Assembly: GCF_012940005.1 (NCBI RefSeq)
Contig: NZ_SPMX01000012.1
Coordinates: forward strand, 1 to 64,000
Reading direction: 5' to 3'
Origin: Candidatus Accumulibacter contiguus
Lineage (GTDB): Bacteria; Pseudomonadota; Gammaproteobacteria; Burkholderiales; Rhodocyclaceae
DNA length: 64,000 bases
The notes beneath the pieces were generated by a model. The model was given only the letters and a program-made list of their open reading frames with translations, did not search any database and was not told the DNA's origin. This document shows positions 5,661 through 21,289 of this stretch, in pieces (the first letter of the stretch is position 1; the number at the start of each line of letters is the position of its first letter). The position numbers and the translations under genes are program-made.

Positions 5661-8555
5661 TCAGCGCTCGGATTCGTCAGTGCTCGAAGAATTTTCGGCG
5701 ACGCTGCTCTGGCTATGGCGCGCCAGCAGCAGACCCAGGAAGCGACCGCTGTGGCTGCCAGGCACCACGGCAAGCTGTTCCGGGGTTCCGACCGCAAGGA
5801 TGCGGCCGCCGCCGGCGCCACCTTCCGGGCCGAGGTCCACCAGCCAGTCGGCGGTCTTGATGACATCAAGATTATGTTCGATGACCACCACGGTGTTGCC
5901 GTGGTCAGCCAGGCGGTGCAGCACGGTCAGCAGCATTTCGATGTCCTGGAAATGCAGCCCGGTGGTCGGTTCGTCGAGAATGTACAGGGTTCTGCCGGTG
6001 TCGCGCTTCGACAGCTCGAGCGCCAGCTTGACGCGCTGCGCCTCACCACCCGAGAGCGTCGTGGCCGCCTGACCCAGGGTGATATAGCTGAGACCGACAT
6101 CCACCAGGGTCTGCAGCTTGCGAGCCACCACCGGCACGGCATCGAAGAATTCGCGCGCGACCTCGACCGTCATCTGCAGGATTTCGTGGATGTTTCTGCC
6201 CTTGTACTGGACTTCCAGGGTCTCGCGGTTGTAACGCTTGCCGTGACAAACGTCGCAGGCGACGTAGATGTCGGGCAGGAAGTGCATCTCGACCTTGATC
6301 AAGCCATCTCCCTGGCAGGCCTCGCAGCGACCACCCTTGACGTTGAACGAGAAACGACCGGGGCCATAGCCACGTGCGCGGGCTTCCGGGACGCCCGCGA
6401 ACAACTCGCGGATCGGCGTCAGCAGGCCGGTGTAGGTCGCGGGGTTGGAGCGCGGCGTGCGTCCGATCGGACTCTGATCGACGTTGATCACCTTGTCGAA
6501 ATGATCAAGGCCGACGATCCGGTCGTGCTCCGCCGGCTCGGCCGACGATCCGTAGAGATGCCTGGCCGCGGCCGCGTACAGGGTGTCGTTGATCAGCGTC
6601 GATTTGCCTGAGCCAGAGACGCCAGTGATGCAGGTAAACAGGCCGACCGGGATGTCGACGCTGACGTTCGCAAGGTTGTTACCGCGCGCGCCGACGACCT
6701 GCAGCAGGCGTGCGGCATCCGGCTGGCGTCGCTTGCCGTGCATGCCGATGCGCCTTCGCCCGGCCAGGTAGTCGCCGGTCAGTGAGGCCGGATTGTCGAT
6801 GATTGCCTGAGGTGCTCCTTCAGCGACGATATGGCCGCCATGCACGCCGGCACCAGGACCGATGTCGACCACGTAATCGGCGCTGCGGATGGCTTCCTCG
6901 TCGTGTTCGACGACGATCACCGTATTACCGATGTCTCTGAGTTGTTTGAGGGTCTTCAACAGCCGCTCGTTGTCGCGTTGATGCAGGCCGATCGAGGGTT
7001 CGTCGAGCACGTACATCACGCCGGTCAGCCCGGAACCGATCTGCGATGCCAGACGGATACGCTGCGCCTCGCCGCCGGAGAGCGTTTCTGCCGAGCGGTC
7101 GAGCGACAGGTAGTCGAGGCCAACGTTGATCAGGAACTGCAGGCGGTTGCCGATCTCCTTGAGTACCTTCTCGGCAACCTGCGCCTTGTTGCCGGGGAGT
7201 TGCAGCGCCAAAAAATAGTCACGCGCTTCACGCAGTGGCTGGCGGCTGATTTCGTGCAGGGTGCGCGCATTGTCCTTGCTGCCGACGCGCACGTTGCGTG
7301 CTTCTTCGCGCAGACGGCTGCCCTGGCAAGCCGGGCAGGTCTGGTTGCTGATCATTCGCGCCAGTTCCTCGCGAACGGCAAGCGAGTCGGTTTCCTTGTA
7401 GCGGCGCTCGAGATTGACGACGATTCCTTCGAAAGCGTGCTCGCGCAGGGTCACCTGAGCACGCTCGTTGACATAGTTGAACGGTACTTGCTCACGTCCG
7501 GAACCGTAGAGCAGGATCTGCCGGACGTTCTCCGGCAGTTCGCGAAACGGCGTGTCGACCGCGAAAGCATAGTGTGCGGCGAGCGAGCAGAGCATCTGGA
7601 AGTAGAAGGGATTTCGCCGGTCCCAGCCGCGGATCGCGCCGGCGGCCAGAGACAGTTCCGGTCGGGCCACGATGCGTTTTGGATCGAAGAACTGGATGAC
7701 GCCGAGACCATCGCATTTCGGGCAGGCGCCCAGCGGGCTGTTGAACGAGAAAATCCGCGGTTCGAGTTCCGACAGCGAATACGAGCAGACCGGGCAGGCA
7801 AACCTGGCGGAAAAGAAATGCTCGCGCTCGCTGTCCATCTCGTAGGCAATGGCACGGCCATCGGCATGACGCAGTGCGGTTTCGAAAGATTCGGCGAGAC
7901 GCTGGCGGATGTCTTCGCGAATCCTGAGCCGGTCAACGACCACGTCGACGCTGTGTTTGTGCGTCTTGGCGAGTCTGGGGACGGCATCGATTTCGTGAAT
8001 CTGGCCGTCAACCCGCAGCCGGGCAAAACCCTGCGCCCGCAAGTCGGCAATCAGCTCAAGCTGCTCACCTTTGCGCTCGGCGACCACCGGCGCGAGGATC
8101 ATCAGCCGGCTTCCCGCAGGCAGCGCCAGCACGTGATCGACCATTTGCGACACCGTCTGTGCTGCGAGCGGCTGCTGGTGTTCAGGGCAGTATGGCGTGC
8201 CGGCGCGGGCGAAGAGCAGACGCAGGTAATCGTGGATTTCGGTGACTGTGCCGACCGTCGAGCGCGGGTTGTGACTGGTCGCCTTCTGCTCGATCGAGAT
8301 CGCCGGCGAGAGTCCCTCGATCAGATCGACATCGGGTTTCTCCATGCGTTGCAGAAACTGTCGCGCATAGGCCGACAAAGACTCGACATAGCGGCGCTGT
8401 CCTTCGGCGTACAGGGTATCGAAAGCCAGCGAAGACTTGCCTGAGCCTGAAAGACCGGTGATCACGATCAGCCGGTTGCGTGGCAGATCGAGGTTGATGT
8501 CCTTCAGGTTGTGCGTGCGCGCGCCGCGGATCCTGATCTCTCGCATCTCGTCCAT
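5661..8555 (-). CDS. uvrA: UvrABC excision repair subunit A
   Basis: This encodes 964 residues from the ATG at 8555. UvrA is the damage-sensing ATPase of nucleotide excision repair and acts as a dimer with UvrB. Two ABC ATPase modules are visible: Walker [20 protein letters not shown] near residue 31 with signature [12 protein letters not shown], and Walker [17 protein letters not shown] near 650 with [12 protein letters not shown]. Zinc-binding CPVC/CPKC and CEAC/CDVC pairs are intact. An in-frame upstream ATG at 8831 is rejected because the extension lies antisense over the MFS gene. The gene is divergent from the MFS gene, with a LexA-like half-conserved box in the 69-bp gap. The length is about 20 residues longer than E. 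coli UvrA. Confidence 0.97.
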   Translation of the reverse strand: MDEMREIRIRGARTHNLKDINLDLPRNRLIVITGLSGSGKSSLAFDTLYAEGQRRYVESLSAYARQFLQRMEKPDVDLIEGLSPAISIEQKATSHNPRSTVGTVTEIHDYLRLLFARAGTPYCPEHQQPLAAQTVSQMVDHVLALPAGSRLMILAPVVAERKGEQLELIADLRAQGFARLRVDGQIHEIDAVPRLAKTHKHSVDVVVDRLRIREDIRQRLAESFETALRHADGRAIAYEMDSEREHFFSARFACPVCSYSLSELEPRIFSFNSPLGACPKCDGLGVIQFFDPKRIVARPELSLAAGAIRGWDRRNPFYFQMLCSLAAHYAFAVDTPFRELPENVRQILLYGSGREQVPFNYVNERAQVTLREHAFEGIVVNLERRYKETDSLAVREELARMISNQTCPACQGSRLREEARNVRVGSKDNARTLHEISRQPLREARDYFLALQLPGNKAQVAEKVLKEIGNRLQFLINVGLDYLSLDRSAETLSGGEAQRIRLASQIGSGLTGVMYVLDEPSIGLHQRDNERLLKTLKQLRDIGNTVIVVEHDEEAIRSADYVVDIGPGAGVHGGHIVAEGAPQAIIDNPASLTGDYLAGRRRIGMHGKRRQPDAARLLQVVGARGNNLANVSVDIPVGLFTCITGVSGSGKSTLINDTLYAAAARHLYGSSAEPAEHDRIVGLDHFDKVINVDQSPIGRTPRSNPATYTGLLTPIRELFAGVPEARARGYGPGRFSFNVKGGRCEACQGDGLIKVEMHFLPDIYVACDVCHGKRYNRETLEVQYKGRNIHEILQMTVEVAREFFDAVPVVARKLQTLVDVGLSYITLGQAATTLSGGEAQRVKLALELSKRDTGRTLYILDEPTTGLHFQDIEMLLTVLHRLADHGNTVVVIEHNLDVIKTADWLVDLGPEGGAGGGRILAVGTPEQLAVVPGSHSGRFLGLLLARHSQSSVAENSSSTDESER

Positions 8556-8584
8556 GGATTGCTGACCTGAGGGCTGGGGCAAAC

Positions 8585-8600
8585 CTGTTAATATACGCAA
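8585..8600. promoter_or_regulatory. Candidate LexA-like box between uvrA and the MFS gene
   Basis: CTG-N10-CAA with an AT-rich centre (TTAATATACG) differs by one base from the CTG-N10-CAG core of Proteobacterial SOS boxes. It lies 30 bp from the uvrA start in the divergent gap. uvrA is LexA-controlled in E. coli. The AT-rich core can also serve as the -10 region (TATATT towards uvrA, TAATAT towards the MFS gene). Confidence 0.3.
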
Positions 8601-8624
8601 TTCCGCAGTCCGGCAGCAAATTCC

Positions 8625-9836
8625 ATGTCCACCTCCCATACCGACCGTATGAGCCGCCAGGAGAAATACGCCGGCATCAGCCTGGCGGCTGTTTTCGCCC
8701 TGCGCATGCTCGGCCTGTTCCTGATCCTGCCGGTGTTCTCGATTTATGCCAGGGAACTGCCTTCGGGGAATGACATGGCGCTGGTCGGTATCGCGCTCGG
8801 TGCCTATGGGCTGACCCAGGCCTGTCTGCAAATCGCCTACGGAGCCGCATCGGATCGTCTCGGGCGTAAACCGGTGATCGTCTTCGGGCTACTGCTTTTT
8901 GCCTTCGGCAGTTTCCTGGCCGCTGCTGCCGACGACATCGATATGATCATCGCCGGGCGTGTGCTGCAGGGCGCCGGAGCGATTTCGGCTGCGGTCACTG
9001 CCCTCGCCGCCGATCTCACCCGCGAGCAGCATCTCACCAAGGTGATGGCGATGATCGGCTCTTCGATCGGTCTGGTGTTCGCCATCTCGATGGTCGGCGC
9101 GCCGCTGCTCTACGTGCTGATCGGCATGCCCGGCATCTTTGCACTGACCGGGATTCTGGCGCTGCTGGCAGTGGTCGTCGTGCTCAGGGTGGTACCCGCT
9201 GCACCGATGGTGCCGCGGCAACCAGTGTGGCAGAGCTTTGTCGAAGTCCTGACCAATCGCCAGTTGCTACGTCTGAACTTCGGTGTCTTCGCGCTGCACA
9301 TGATGCTCACTGCGATGTGGGTGCTGCTGCCGGCAGAGCTGATCAGTACGGGTGGTCTGCCGGTCTCCGAACACTGGAAGGTGTATCTGCCGGCGCTCTT
9401 GGTGTCGTTCGTGATCATGGTGCCGGCGATCATTCTCGCTGAGCGATATGCCCGCATGAAGCTGATCTTCAACGCTGCAATCGTGCTGCTGTTGGCGGTA
9501 CAGGTGGGTTTCGGCCGGTTTGCCGGCGGACTGTACGGGCTGGCCTTCTGGCTGACGCTGTTCTTTGTCGCCTTCAATGTCCTCGAAGCCACGCAGCCTT
9601 CGCTGATTTCGCGGATTGCCCCGCCGCACGCCAAGGGCGCGGCACTCGGGGTGTACAACACCACGCAGGCCCTGGGCCTGTTTCTTGGTGGTGTCATCGG
9701 CGGCGTCCTGGCCAAGTATGCCGGCACCGGTGCCGTCTGGCTTGCTGGAGCGCTGCTGTCCGTGGTCTGGCTGCTGCTCGGACTGACCATGTCGATGCCG
9801 CCAACGCGCAGCCGGCCGGCACCGGTACCGGCATAA
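8625..9836 (+). CDS. MFS transporter, YajR-like
   Basis: This encodes 403 residues with about twelve hydrophobic segments. The major facilitator motif A between helices 2 and 3 reads [14 protein letters not shown], typical of drug/proton antiporters. The N-terminus ([20 protein letters not shown]) resembles YajR-type exporters, but the C-terminal cytoplasmic domain of E. coli YajR is absent. An MFS gene between uvrA and ssb is a common arrangement in Betaproteobacteria. The ATG at 8625 is followed by a second in-frame ATG at 8649, and no strong ribosome binding site decides between them. Substrate unknown. Confidence 0.88.
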   Translation: MSTSHTDRMSRQEKYAGISLAAVFALRMLGLFLILPVFSIYARELPSGNDMALVGIALGAYGLTQACLQIAYGAASDRLGRKPVIVFGLLLFAFGSFLAAAADDIDMIIAGRVLQGAGAISAAVTALAADLTREQHLTKVMAMIGSSIGLVFAISMVGAPLLYVLIGMPGIFALTGILALLAVVVVLRVVPAAPMVPRQPVWQSFVEVLTNRQLLRLNFGVFALHMMLTAMWVLLPAELISTGGLPVSEHWKVYLPALLVSFVIMVPAIILAERYARMKLIFNAAIVLLLAVQVGFGRFAGGLYGLAFWLTLFFVAFNVLEATQPSLISRIAPPHAKGAALGVYNTTQALGLFLGGVIGGVLAKYAGTGAVWLAGALLSVVWLLLGLTMSMPPTRSRPAPVPA

Positions 9837-9841
9837 GCCCC

Positions 9842-9847
9842 TATAAT
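9842..9847 (+). promoter_or_regulatory. Candidate -10 element for ssb
   Basis: A perfect TATAAT lies 57 bases before the ssb start in the gap after the MFS stop. No good -35 hexamer is seen 16-18 bases upstream. A GGGAGG ribosome binding site follows just before the ATG at 9904. Confidence 0.4.
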
Positions 9848-9903
9848 CGCGCTGATCCGCTCCGCTTTTTTCGTCCATCGTACACCACATTCTGGGAGGC
9901 AAC

Positions 9904-10377
9904 ATGGCTTCGGTCAACAAAGTGATTCTCGTCGGCAATCTGGGTGCTGATCCGGAAACCCGCTATCTGCCCAGCGGCGACGCCGTCTGCAACATCCGGG
10001 TCGCAACCACCGATCGTATCCGCGACAAAACCTCGGGCGAATACAAGGAGAATACTGAGTGGCACCGCATCGTTTTTTTCGGCAAGCTCGCCGAAACTGC
10101 CGGTCAATATCTGAAGAAAGGCCGTCAGGTATATGTGGAGGGACGTATCCGGACCAACAAGTGGCAGGACAAGGAAGGTAACGAACGCTATACCACCGAG
10201 ATCATCGGCAACGACATGAAAATGCTCGGCAGCCGCGAAGGCATGGGTTCGCCTTCCGCCAGCGACAGCGAATACGGAGGCAGCATGCCATCGGCGCCTG
10301 CCGCCGGTTCCGGACGCCAGGCGCCAACCCGGAAGACCCCGAGTTTTGAAGAGATGGATGACGACATCCCGTTCTAG
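9904..10377 (+). CDS. ssb: Single-stranded DNA-binding protein
   Basis: This encodes 157 residues. The OB-fold (residues 1-110) carries the familiar [20 protein letters not shown] start, the [14 protein letters not shown] segment and [21 protein letters not shown] flexible Gly/Ser/Pro-rich linker leads to the acidic tip DDDIPF that docks repair and replication partners. SSB coats single strands as a tetramer. A palindromic repeat element at 10386-10436 begins 8 bases after the stop and probably serves as terminator for this gene and for the convergent cyclic-nucleotide-binding gene. Confidence 0.97.
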   Translation: MASVNKVILVGNLGADPETRYLPSGDAVCNIRVATTDRIRDKTSGEYKENTEWHRIVFFGKLAETAGQYLKKGRQVYVEGRIRTNKWQDKEGNERYTTEIIGNDMKMLGSREGMGSPSASDSEYGGSMPSAPAAGSGRQAPTRKTPSFEEMDDDIPF

Positions 10378-10385
10378 GCCTGCCT

Positions 10386-10436
10386 AACGGTCATGGCTTT
10401 GTGAGACATCCCGGATGATGAAAGCCCTGACCGTTT
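10386..10436. repeat. Palindromic intergenic repeat, copy A
   Basis: AACGGTCATGGCTTT (10386-10400) and AAAGCCCTGACCGTT pair over 15 positions with one mismatch around a 20-nt loop. A T run follows. Copy B after the NlpC gene has the same stem length, loop length and outer arms. It lies between the convergent ssb and cyclic-nucleotide-binding genes and could terminate both. Confidence 0.7.
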
Positions 10437-10478
10437 CCCCTCGCTTGCAGGGCGCGTACCGGGTGGACCCAGGGCATG

Positions 10479-11045
10479 TCAGACGAAGCCGCTGTCCCTT
10501 TCCATCAGACCTTCGTCCTGCCTGCCCGCCTGCTCCAGGCTGGCGAGCAACTGCGCGCTGGTCGTGCGCAGCCTTTGCGAGAGCATCACCACCAGTGCCA
10601 TCAGGATCTTCGCACCCAGAATGGGCTGTTCGAGAATGATGCGCGCAAGGCTCTCGCGCGTCAGCACACCGACCACCGTGCCGGCCTCAGCAATACAGGT
10701 CGCAGATCGCGGATTACCGTCGATCAAGGACATCTCGCCGAGCGTCTTGCCGTTGGTGACGACGGCAATCAGGCGCGGCGGATGGCTGCCAGCCTGCTTG
10801 AAGACCTCGATGCGCCCCTCGATCACGAACAGCATGAAGTCTCCCGCATCGCCCTCACGAAGCACTTCCTGGCCGGTCTGTGCCCGGTACACCTGCATGA
10901 ATGGGCTGATCAGGCAGACCTCGGCGAGGCTGAGATCCTCAAACAGAGGTGAATAGGGAAGCAGGGCGTGCAACTGCCTGGCGAATGGCGTCGCATCGCC
11001 AAGGTATTCGAGTTGTGAGAAGCCTCGGTCCGCCAAAGGTTGCAC
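10479..11045 (-). CDS. Cyclic nucleotide-binding domain protein
   Basis: This encodes about 188 residues. A CRP-type effector domain occupies residues ~30-140: PLFEDLSLAEVCLISPFM, GQEVLREGDAGDFMLFVIEG and the phosphate-binding cassette GEMSLIDGNPRSAT. The C-terminal part is a helix followed by an unstructured tail. There is no recognisable helix-turn-helix, so it is probably not a DNA-binding regulator. The longer open frame up to 11201 runs antisense-like over glmS, so the GTG at 11045, 7 bases after the glmS stop, is taken as start. No good ribosome binding site is seen. It is probably co-transcribed with glmU-glmS. Ligand unknown. Confidence 0.75.
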   Translation of the reverse strand: MQPLADRGFSQLEYLGDATPFARQLHALLPYSPLFEDLSLAEVCLISPFMQVYRAQTGQEVLREGDAGDFMLFVIEGRIEVFKQAGSHPPRLIAVVTNGKTLGEMSLIDGNPRSATCIAEAGTVVGVLTRESLARIILEQPILGAKILMALVVMLSQRLRTTSAQLLASLEQAGRQDEGLMERDSGFV

Positions 11046-11052
11046 GCGCGAA

Positions 11053-12882
11053 TTACTCGACGGTGACCGACTTTGCCAGATTGCGCGGCTTGTCGACATC
11101 CGTCCCGCGCACCAGCGCGACGTGATAGGCGAGCAGTTGCAGCGGCACCACGTGCAGCAAGGCCGAGAGTGCGCCGTAGTGCTCGGGTAGCTGTAAGACA
11201 TGAATTCCGTTCGACTCCTTCATCTGGCTATCGGCATCGGCAAACACATACAGTTCCCCACCACGCGCACGCACTTCCTGCAGATTGGACTTGAGTTTCT
11301 CCAGCAGGGCATCGTTGGGAGCAACGGCAATGACCGGCATGTCGCGATCGACGAGTGCCAGGGGGCCATGCTTGAGTTCGCCCGCCGGGTAGGCCTCGGC
11401 GTGTATATAGGAGATTTCCTTGAGCTTGAGCGCGCCCTCCATGGCAATCGGGTAATGCCGGCCACGCCCCAGGAACAGGGCGTGCTGTTTCATCGAGAAG
11501 CACTCGGCCCATTCACGAATCTGTGGCTCGAGTTCGAGAATCTTGGCCACCGCCATCGGCAGGTGCCGTACCGCATGCAATTCCGCGGCCTCTTCCTGCG
11601 CGTCAAGACGCTGGCGAACCTTGGCGAGCACCAGCGTCAACAGGTAGAGCGCGGCGAGTTGCGTGGTAAATGCCTTGGTCGAGGCAACGCCAATTTCCGG
11701 ACCCGCGCGGGTAATGAAACGCAGGCGGTTCTCGCGTACCAGCGAAGACTCGGGGACGTTGCAGATACAAAGCGTGTGCTGCATGCCCAGCGCCTTGGCA
11801 TGTTGCAGCGCAGCCAGGGTGTCCGCGGTTTCGCCTGATTGTGAGATGGTCACCACCAGGGTCCGCGGGTCGGGCACCGAGTCGCGATAGCGATACTCGC
11901 TGGCCACTTCAACCGAACACGGGATGCCGGCGATCGATTCGAGCCAGTAACGGGCAACCAGCCCTGCGTGATAGCTGGTTCCGCAGGCGATGATCAAGAC
12001 CTGCCGGACTTCGCCAAGGATCGCTTCGCTTTCGGCGCCGAAGACCCGGGGCTGGATGCTGCGCGCCGCACCGAGCATTTCAAGCGTATTGGCCAGTGCG
12101 ACCGGCTGCTCGAAGATCTCCTTCTGCATGTAGTGTCGGTAATTGCCCAGCTCGATCGCGTCTGCGGAGAGTTGCGATTCGCTCTCGGGACGTTGCACGG
12201 GTGTACCGTCTACCCGGGTGATACGGTAACTGCTGCGCATCAGCTCGGCACAGTCCCCGTTTTCCAGATAGACCATGCGGCGCGTGACTTGCACCAGCGC
12301 CGAGGCATCCGAGGCTGCGTAGCAGGCGTCATCGCTCAAACCCAGCAACAAGGGCGCGCCTTCGCGCGCGACCACCAGTCGGCTCGGGTCGGATGCACGC
12401 AGCACGGCAATCGCGTAGGCGCCCTGCAATTGCGCGATCGCCTGACGGACGGCACTCAGGAAGTCCGGGGTGGTCTTCAATTCATGAGCGATCAGGTGCG
12501 CCACGACCTCGGTATCGGTATCCGAAGTGAATTGGTAACCCAACGCCTTGAGGCGAGCGCGCAAAGATTCGTGGTTTTCGATGATCCCGTTGTGCACCAC
12601 CGCCAGACCTGCGGAGATATGCGGGTGGGCGTTGCGCTCACAGGGAACGCCGTGCGTGGCCCAGCGCGTGTGCGCGATACCGGTATCGCCGGCAGCATGC
12701 GACTCATCCACCTGCGCGGTCAGTTCGGCGACGCGGCCGACCGAGCGCAGCCGGTGCAGACCGCTGGCGCCGATCAGGGCGAGACCGGCCGAATCGTAGC
12801 CACGATATTCGAGCTTGCGCAGACCTTCGAGAAGAACAGGGACGATATTGCGGTCGGCGACCGCAGCAACGATGCCACACAT
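11053..12882 (-). CDS. glmS: Glutamine-fructose-6-phosphate aminotransferase (isomerizing)
   Basis: This encodes 609 residues, the same as E. coli GlmS. It converts fructose-6-phosphate and glutamine to glucosamine-6-phosphate, the entry to UDP-GlcNAc synthesis. Cys2 ([12 protein letters not shown]) is the glutaminase nucleophile. The N-terminal Ntn domain shows [13 protein letters not shown], and two SIS isomerase domains follow ([40 protein letters not shown]). The C-terminus ends [12 protein letters not shown] as usual. The start at 12882 removes an upstream extension that overlaps glmU. It lies 7 bases after glmU in an operon. Confidence 0.97.
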   Translation of the reverse strand: MCGIVAAVADRNIVPVLLEGLRKLEYRGYDSAGLALIGASGLHRLRSVGRVAELTAQVDESHAAGDTGIAHTRWATHGVPCERNAHPHISAGLAVVHNGIIENHESLRARLKALGYQFTSDTDTEVVAHLIAHELKTTPDFLSAVRQAIAQLQGAYAIAVLRASDPSRLVVAREGAPLLLGLSDDACYAASDASALVQVTRRMVYLENGDCAELMRSSYRITRVDGTPVQRPESESQLSADAIELGNYRHYMQKEIFEQPVALANTLEMLGAARSIQPRVFGAESEAILGEVRQVLIIACGTSYHAGLVARYWLESIAGIPCSVEVASEYRYRDSVPDPRTLVVTISQSGETADTLAALQHAKALGMQHTLCICNVPESSLVRENRLRFITRAGPEIGVASTKAFTTQLAALYLLTLVLAKVRQRLDAQEEAAELHAVRHLPMAVAKILELEPQIREWAECFSMKQHALFLGRGRHYPIAMEGALKLKEISYIHAEAYPAGELKHGPLALVDRDMPVIAVAPNDALLEKLKSNLQEVRARGGELYVFADADSQMKESNGIHVLQLPEHYGALSALLHVVPLQLLAYHVALVRGTDVDKPRNLAKSVTVE

Positions 12883-12889
12883 GGTCAGA

Positions 12890-14242
12890 TCACTTCTTCT
12901 GTGGCCGTTTCCAGCCGGGGATGGAAATCTGCCGGGCACGCGCGATGGTCAGCGTGTCTGGCGGAGCGTCCTTGGTTAGCGTCGTCCCGGCACCCAGTGT
13001 GGCGCCACGACCCACCGTGACCGGTGCGACCAACTGCGTATCGGAGCCGATAAACGCATCGTCCTCGATGATGGTCTTGAACTTGTTGGCGCCATCATAG
13101 TTGCAGGTAATCGTTCCGGCACCAATGTTGACCCGACTGCCGACGACCGCGTCGCCGACATAGGCCAGGTGATTGGCTTTCGAAAGCGCGGCGAACTTGC
13201 TGTTCTTGATTTCGACAAAGTTGCCGACATGGACGCCGGCGGCGAGTTCAGTCCCCGGACGCAAGCGGGCGAAGGGGCCGATCACGCCATCCGGCCCGAC
13301 CATCGCGTCTTCAATGTGACTGAAAGCGGCGAGACGGGAACCTGCGCCGATACGGGCATTCTTCAGCACACAGGCAGGCCCGACCTCGACGGCTTCTTCG
13401 AGAACCACCCGTCCCTCGAAAACGCAGTTCACGTCGATGAATACATCGCGCCCACAAAGCAGTTCGCCACGCACGTCGATGCGTGCCGGGTCAGCGAGGC
13501 GAACGCCCTGCTCCATCAGTCGTTCGGCGGTTCGCAGTTGGGCGACCCGCTCGAGCCGGGCAAGTTGCCCCTTGCTATTGACCCCCAGCACTTCCGATTC
13601 GCTCTGTGCTTGCGTCGTACGGATCGGCACGCCTGCAGCAACCGCCATCCCGACGATGTCCGTCAGGTAGTACTCCTGCTGCGCGTTGTCGTTCGAAAGC
13701 CGGCCGAGCCAGTCGGACAGATGCGCCGTCGGCAGCGCGACGATGCCGGTATTCACTTCACGAATCGCTCGCTCCGCGGCCGAGGCGTCGTTCTGCTCGA
13801 CGATGCGCACCACCTCGCCGGCGGCATTGCGGACGATTCGACCATAACCGTCGGGATCGGCAAGTTCGACGGTCAGAATGGCCAGTGCGTCACGTGCGGC
13901 ATGCACCAACTGCTTCAGCGTTCCCGCCTGAAGCAGGGGCACGTCGCCGTAGAGCACCAGCGTGGTCCCGGCGGCGTCGAGATGCGGCAGGACTTGCATG
14001 ACGGCATGGCCGGTCCCGAGTTGCGGCTCCTGCAGAACCCAGAGCAGGTCCGGGGCATCGATGGTCGTCCGCACGGCCTCACCGCCGTGTCCATAGACGA
14101 CACAGAGGCGCTGCGGCACGAGGCTGCGGGCGGTATCCAGCACGTGCGCGAGCAGCGCCTTGCCGGCCAGTGGATGCAGCACCTTGGGCAGATTCGAATG
14201 CATGCGCTTGCCTTGCCCGGCGGCGAGAATGACGATATTCAT
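12890..14242 (-). CDS. glmU: Bifunctional UDP-GlcNAc pyrophosphorylase / glucosamine-1-phosphate acetyltransferase
   Basis: This encodes 450 residues. The N-terminal uridyltransferase domain opens [20 protein letters not shown] (the L-A-A-G-x-G-x-R-M nucleotide-binding motif). The C-terminal half is a left-handed beta-helix of hexapeptide repeats ([24 protein letters not shown]) that carries acetyltransferase activity. Together they make UDP-GlcNAc for peptidoglycan and lipid A. It is first in the glmU-glmS transcription unit, so substrate supply (GlmS) and use (GlmU) are co-expressed. Confidence 0.97.
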   Translation of the reverse strand: MNIVILAAGQGKRMHSNLPKVLHPLAGKALLAHVLDTARSLVPQRLCVVYGHGGEAVRTTIDAPDLLWVLQEPQLGTGHAVMQVLPHLDAAGTTLVLYGDVPLLQAGTLKQLVHAARDALAILTVELADPDGYGRIVRNAAGEVVRIVEQNDASAAERAIREVNTGIVALPTAHLSDWLGRLSNDNAQQEYYLTDIVGMAVAAGVPIRTTQAQSESEVLGVNSKGQLARLERVAQLRTAERLMEQGVRLADPARIDVRGELLCGRDVFIDVNCVFEGRVVLEEAVEVGPACVLKNARIGAGSRLAAFSHIEDAMVGPDGVIGPFARLRPGTELAAGVHVGNFVEIKNSKFAALSKANHLAYVGDAVVGSRVNIGAGTITCNYDGANKFKTIIEDDAFIGSDTQLVAPVTVGRGATLGAGTTLTKDAPPDTLTIARARQISIPGWKRPQKK

Positions 14243-14437
14243 GAGATCGAACTCGGTAGAACGCTATGTTTGGAGTCTCTCCTGTTGCCTGCCCTCTGCC
14301 GGCAACAGCATACCGGCGGCCTGGCCTGGAGGCGATCGGCGTCGCTACAGGCGCCAATCATCTTGCAACGTATTATTTCAGGTCCGGCCGTGAAAAAACT
14401 CACAACAATGTCACGCTTGGCTGTTGTTCTTGACCTG

Positions 14438-14477
14438 AAAAAAAAACCGCCATTGCCGCGCAAGCAGCAATGGCGGT
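14438..14477 (-). terminator. Rho-independent terminator after gltBD
   Basis: An 11-bp stem (GCAATGGCGGT/ACCGCCATTGC, 14467-14477 and 14446-14456) with a 10-nt loop is followed on the minus strand by nine T residues. It ends the gltB-gltD unit 45 bases after the gltD stop. Confidence 0.9.
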
Positions 14478-14521
14478 GCGAATGTGCAAAATGTATTCGT
14501 CACAGAAAGGATTCATGGGGT

Positions 14522-15964
14522 TTAGCGCGGCAGATCGGAACGGCCCATCAGGAAAGCATCCACTTCACGCGCGCATTGCCGACCTTCGCGAATCGCCCAG
14601 ACGACGAGCGACTGGCCGCGCCGCATATCGCCGGCGGCAAACACTTTTGCGACACTGGTGGCGTAACAGCCTTCGCCATCGGTCGTCGCCTTGACGTTGC
14701 CGCGAGCGTCGAGTTCAAGCGCCAGTTGCTCCAGCAGACCTTGCCTGACCGGCGAGACAAAACCCATGGCCAGCAATACCAGGTCGGCCGCGATCTCGGT
14801 TTCGCTACCGGAGACTTCCTGCATGCGGCCTTCGCTCCAGTCGACGCGAACCAGCTTGAGGGCTTTCACCTTGCCGTTCTCACCGATGAACTCCTTGGTG
14901 GAGACGGCAAAATCGCGCGCACAACCTTCTTCGTGCGAAGAAGAGGTCCGCAGCTTGAGCGGCCAATACGGCCAGGTCAGACTCTTGTTCTCCTGCTCCG
15001 GTGGTTGTGGCATCACCTCGAACTGAGTGACCGACAGCGCGCCGTGCCGGTTGCTGGTACCGACACAGTCGGAACCTGTATCGCCACCGCCGATCACGAC
15101 CACCCGCTTGCCGGTTGCGAGAATCTGCGCGGGCACTTGGTCGCCAGCGTTGACCCGGTTCTGTTGCGGCAGGAACTCCATCGCGAAATGCACGCCGTCA
15201 AGCTCGCGACCGGGAACGCTCAGGTCGCGCGGCGACTCGGCGCCACCGGCGACGATGAGTGCGTCAAAGTCCGCCAGCAACTGCGCTGCCGGCACCGCGT
15301 TGGCGTCACTTCCGCCAATCTCCTGGCCGACACGAAACTCGACACCCTCGGCCTGCATCTGCTCGATGCGGCGATCGATATGCGACTTTTCGAATTTGAA
15401 GTCAGGAATTCCGTAGCGCATCAAGCCACCCAGACGATCGTTCTTTTCAAATACGACCACTGCGTGCCCGACGCGCGCCAGCTGCTGGGCAGCGGCCAGG
15501 CCGGCCGGGCCGGAACCGATGATGGCCACTTTCCTGCCGGTTTTGACTTTTGGCGGTTGCGGAACGATCCAGCCTTTTTCCCAACCTTTATCGACAATCG
15601 CGTGTTCGATCGACTTGATGCCGACCGGGTCGGTATTGATATTGAGCGTACACGCGGCTTCGCACGGTGCTGGACAGATGCGGCCGGTGAAATCCGGAAA
15701 ATTGTTGGTCGAGTGCAGCACCGTCAGCGCCTGCTCCCAGTGGCCGCGGTAAACCAGATCATTCCAGTCGGGAATGATGTTATTGACCGGGCAGCCGGTG
15801 TTGCAGAACGGGATCCCGCAATCCATGCAGCGGGCGCCCTGCAGCTTCGCCTGCTCGTCGGTCAGGGTCATGATGAACTCGCGGTAATGCTTCAGACGCG
15901 ATGCAGCGGGCTCGCTGACCTCCGCGAGACGTTGATACTCGATGAATCCAGTCGGCTTACCCAT
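14522..15964 (-). CDS. gltD: Glutamate synthase small subunit
   Basis: This encodes 480 residues. GltD is the FAD- and NADPH-binding subunit that feeds electrons to GltB. The N-terminal iron-sulfur region has [17 protein letters not shown] and CPAPCEAAC. The FAD-binding motif [18 protein letters not shown] is near residue 150 and the NADPH-binding [13 protein letters not shown] near 290. Length is close to the E. coli subunit. The start lies 2 bases after the gltB stop, and the pair ends at a strong terminator. Confidence 0.97.
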   Translation of the reverse strand: MGKPTGFIEYQRLAEVSEPAASRLKHYREFIMTLTDEQAKLQGARCMDCGIPFCNTGCPVNNIIPDWNDLVYRGHWEQALTVLHSTNNFPDFTGRICPAPCEAACTLNINTDPVGIKSIEHAIVDKGWEKGWIVPQPPKVKTGRKVAIIGSGPAGLAAAQQLARVGHAVVVFEKNDRLGGLMRYGIPDFKFEKSHIDRRIEQMQAEGVEFRVGQEIGGSDANAVPAAQLLADFDALIVAGGAESPRDLSVPGRELDGVHFAMEFLPQQNRVNAGDQVPAQILATGKRVVVIGGGDTGSDCVGTSNRHGALSVTQFEVMPQPPEQENKSLTWPYWPLKLRTSSSHEEGCARDFAVSTKEFIGENGKVKALKLVRVDWSEGRMQEVSGSETEIAADLVLLAMGFVSPVRQGLLEQLALELDARGNVKATTDGEGCYATSVAKVFAAGDMRRGQSLVVWAIREGRQCAREVDAFLMGRSDLPR

Positions 15965-15966
15965 GC

Positions 15967-20645
<4,679 letters not shown>

Positions 20646-21289
20646 CACACTCGAATCCTCACAAAACAAAAACAGTACCCGGGCAGCTCTGACTGAAACG
20701 TCACGGTGTCGGGCGCAAAGCCGATCGACCGAGCCACTCGCGGGGACTGGCGACTATACCCTGAATACTCCGGCCATTCAAGATGTTGCGTCGCACCAAG
20801 AGTGTGCACGAAATCGTCGCTCTGGCACCGAAAAGAGGCGCCCGATGCTCTTGCACGGCTTCCTGGAAGCTCAGCAGTGCAAGGCAATCCGAAAGCAAAA
20901 TTCGTACCTGATAACCGGCCATCGCCACGACAACGCCCCACCTGCACTGCGCACGGGTTTCTCGTTCGATGCCGGCAAGACGGAATGATCCGGCCAGAAA
21001 ACAAGGCCGCGCATCTGTCGGTACGCCGTGATTGCTTGCGCCAACACATGCACTGCGTTATTCGACGTGCTGGTCATGGTAAAGTCCGCACCGGACTTGT
21101 GCTAAGCTCAGACCGGCGCGCCGGGTCGGCTGCGCCACAAGCAGGGGGAAGATCGCCCGGCAGCGATTGCCGGATGGGGGCTCTCCCACCGCTTTGAACA
21201 TCCGGACTCGATATTTTTGGGGGACGCTGGTTTTCGCGCCCTGCGGACCGGCTTTTTGAACACTGGCACTACAAATGATGGAGGAATGA
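20646..21289. other. Intergenic region between gltB and pntA
   Basis: This 644-bp stretch separates divergent gltB and pntA. No convincing ORF is seen on either strand. It holds a 6-bp-stem hairpin (CCGGCA/TGCCGG, 21157-21173) about 120 bases before pntA and an AT-poor sequence otherwise. The pntA ribosome binding site (GGAGGAATG) is at its right end. Promoters for both genes must lie here, but none stands out. Confidence 0.4.
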
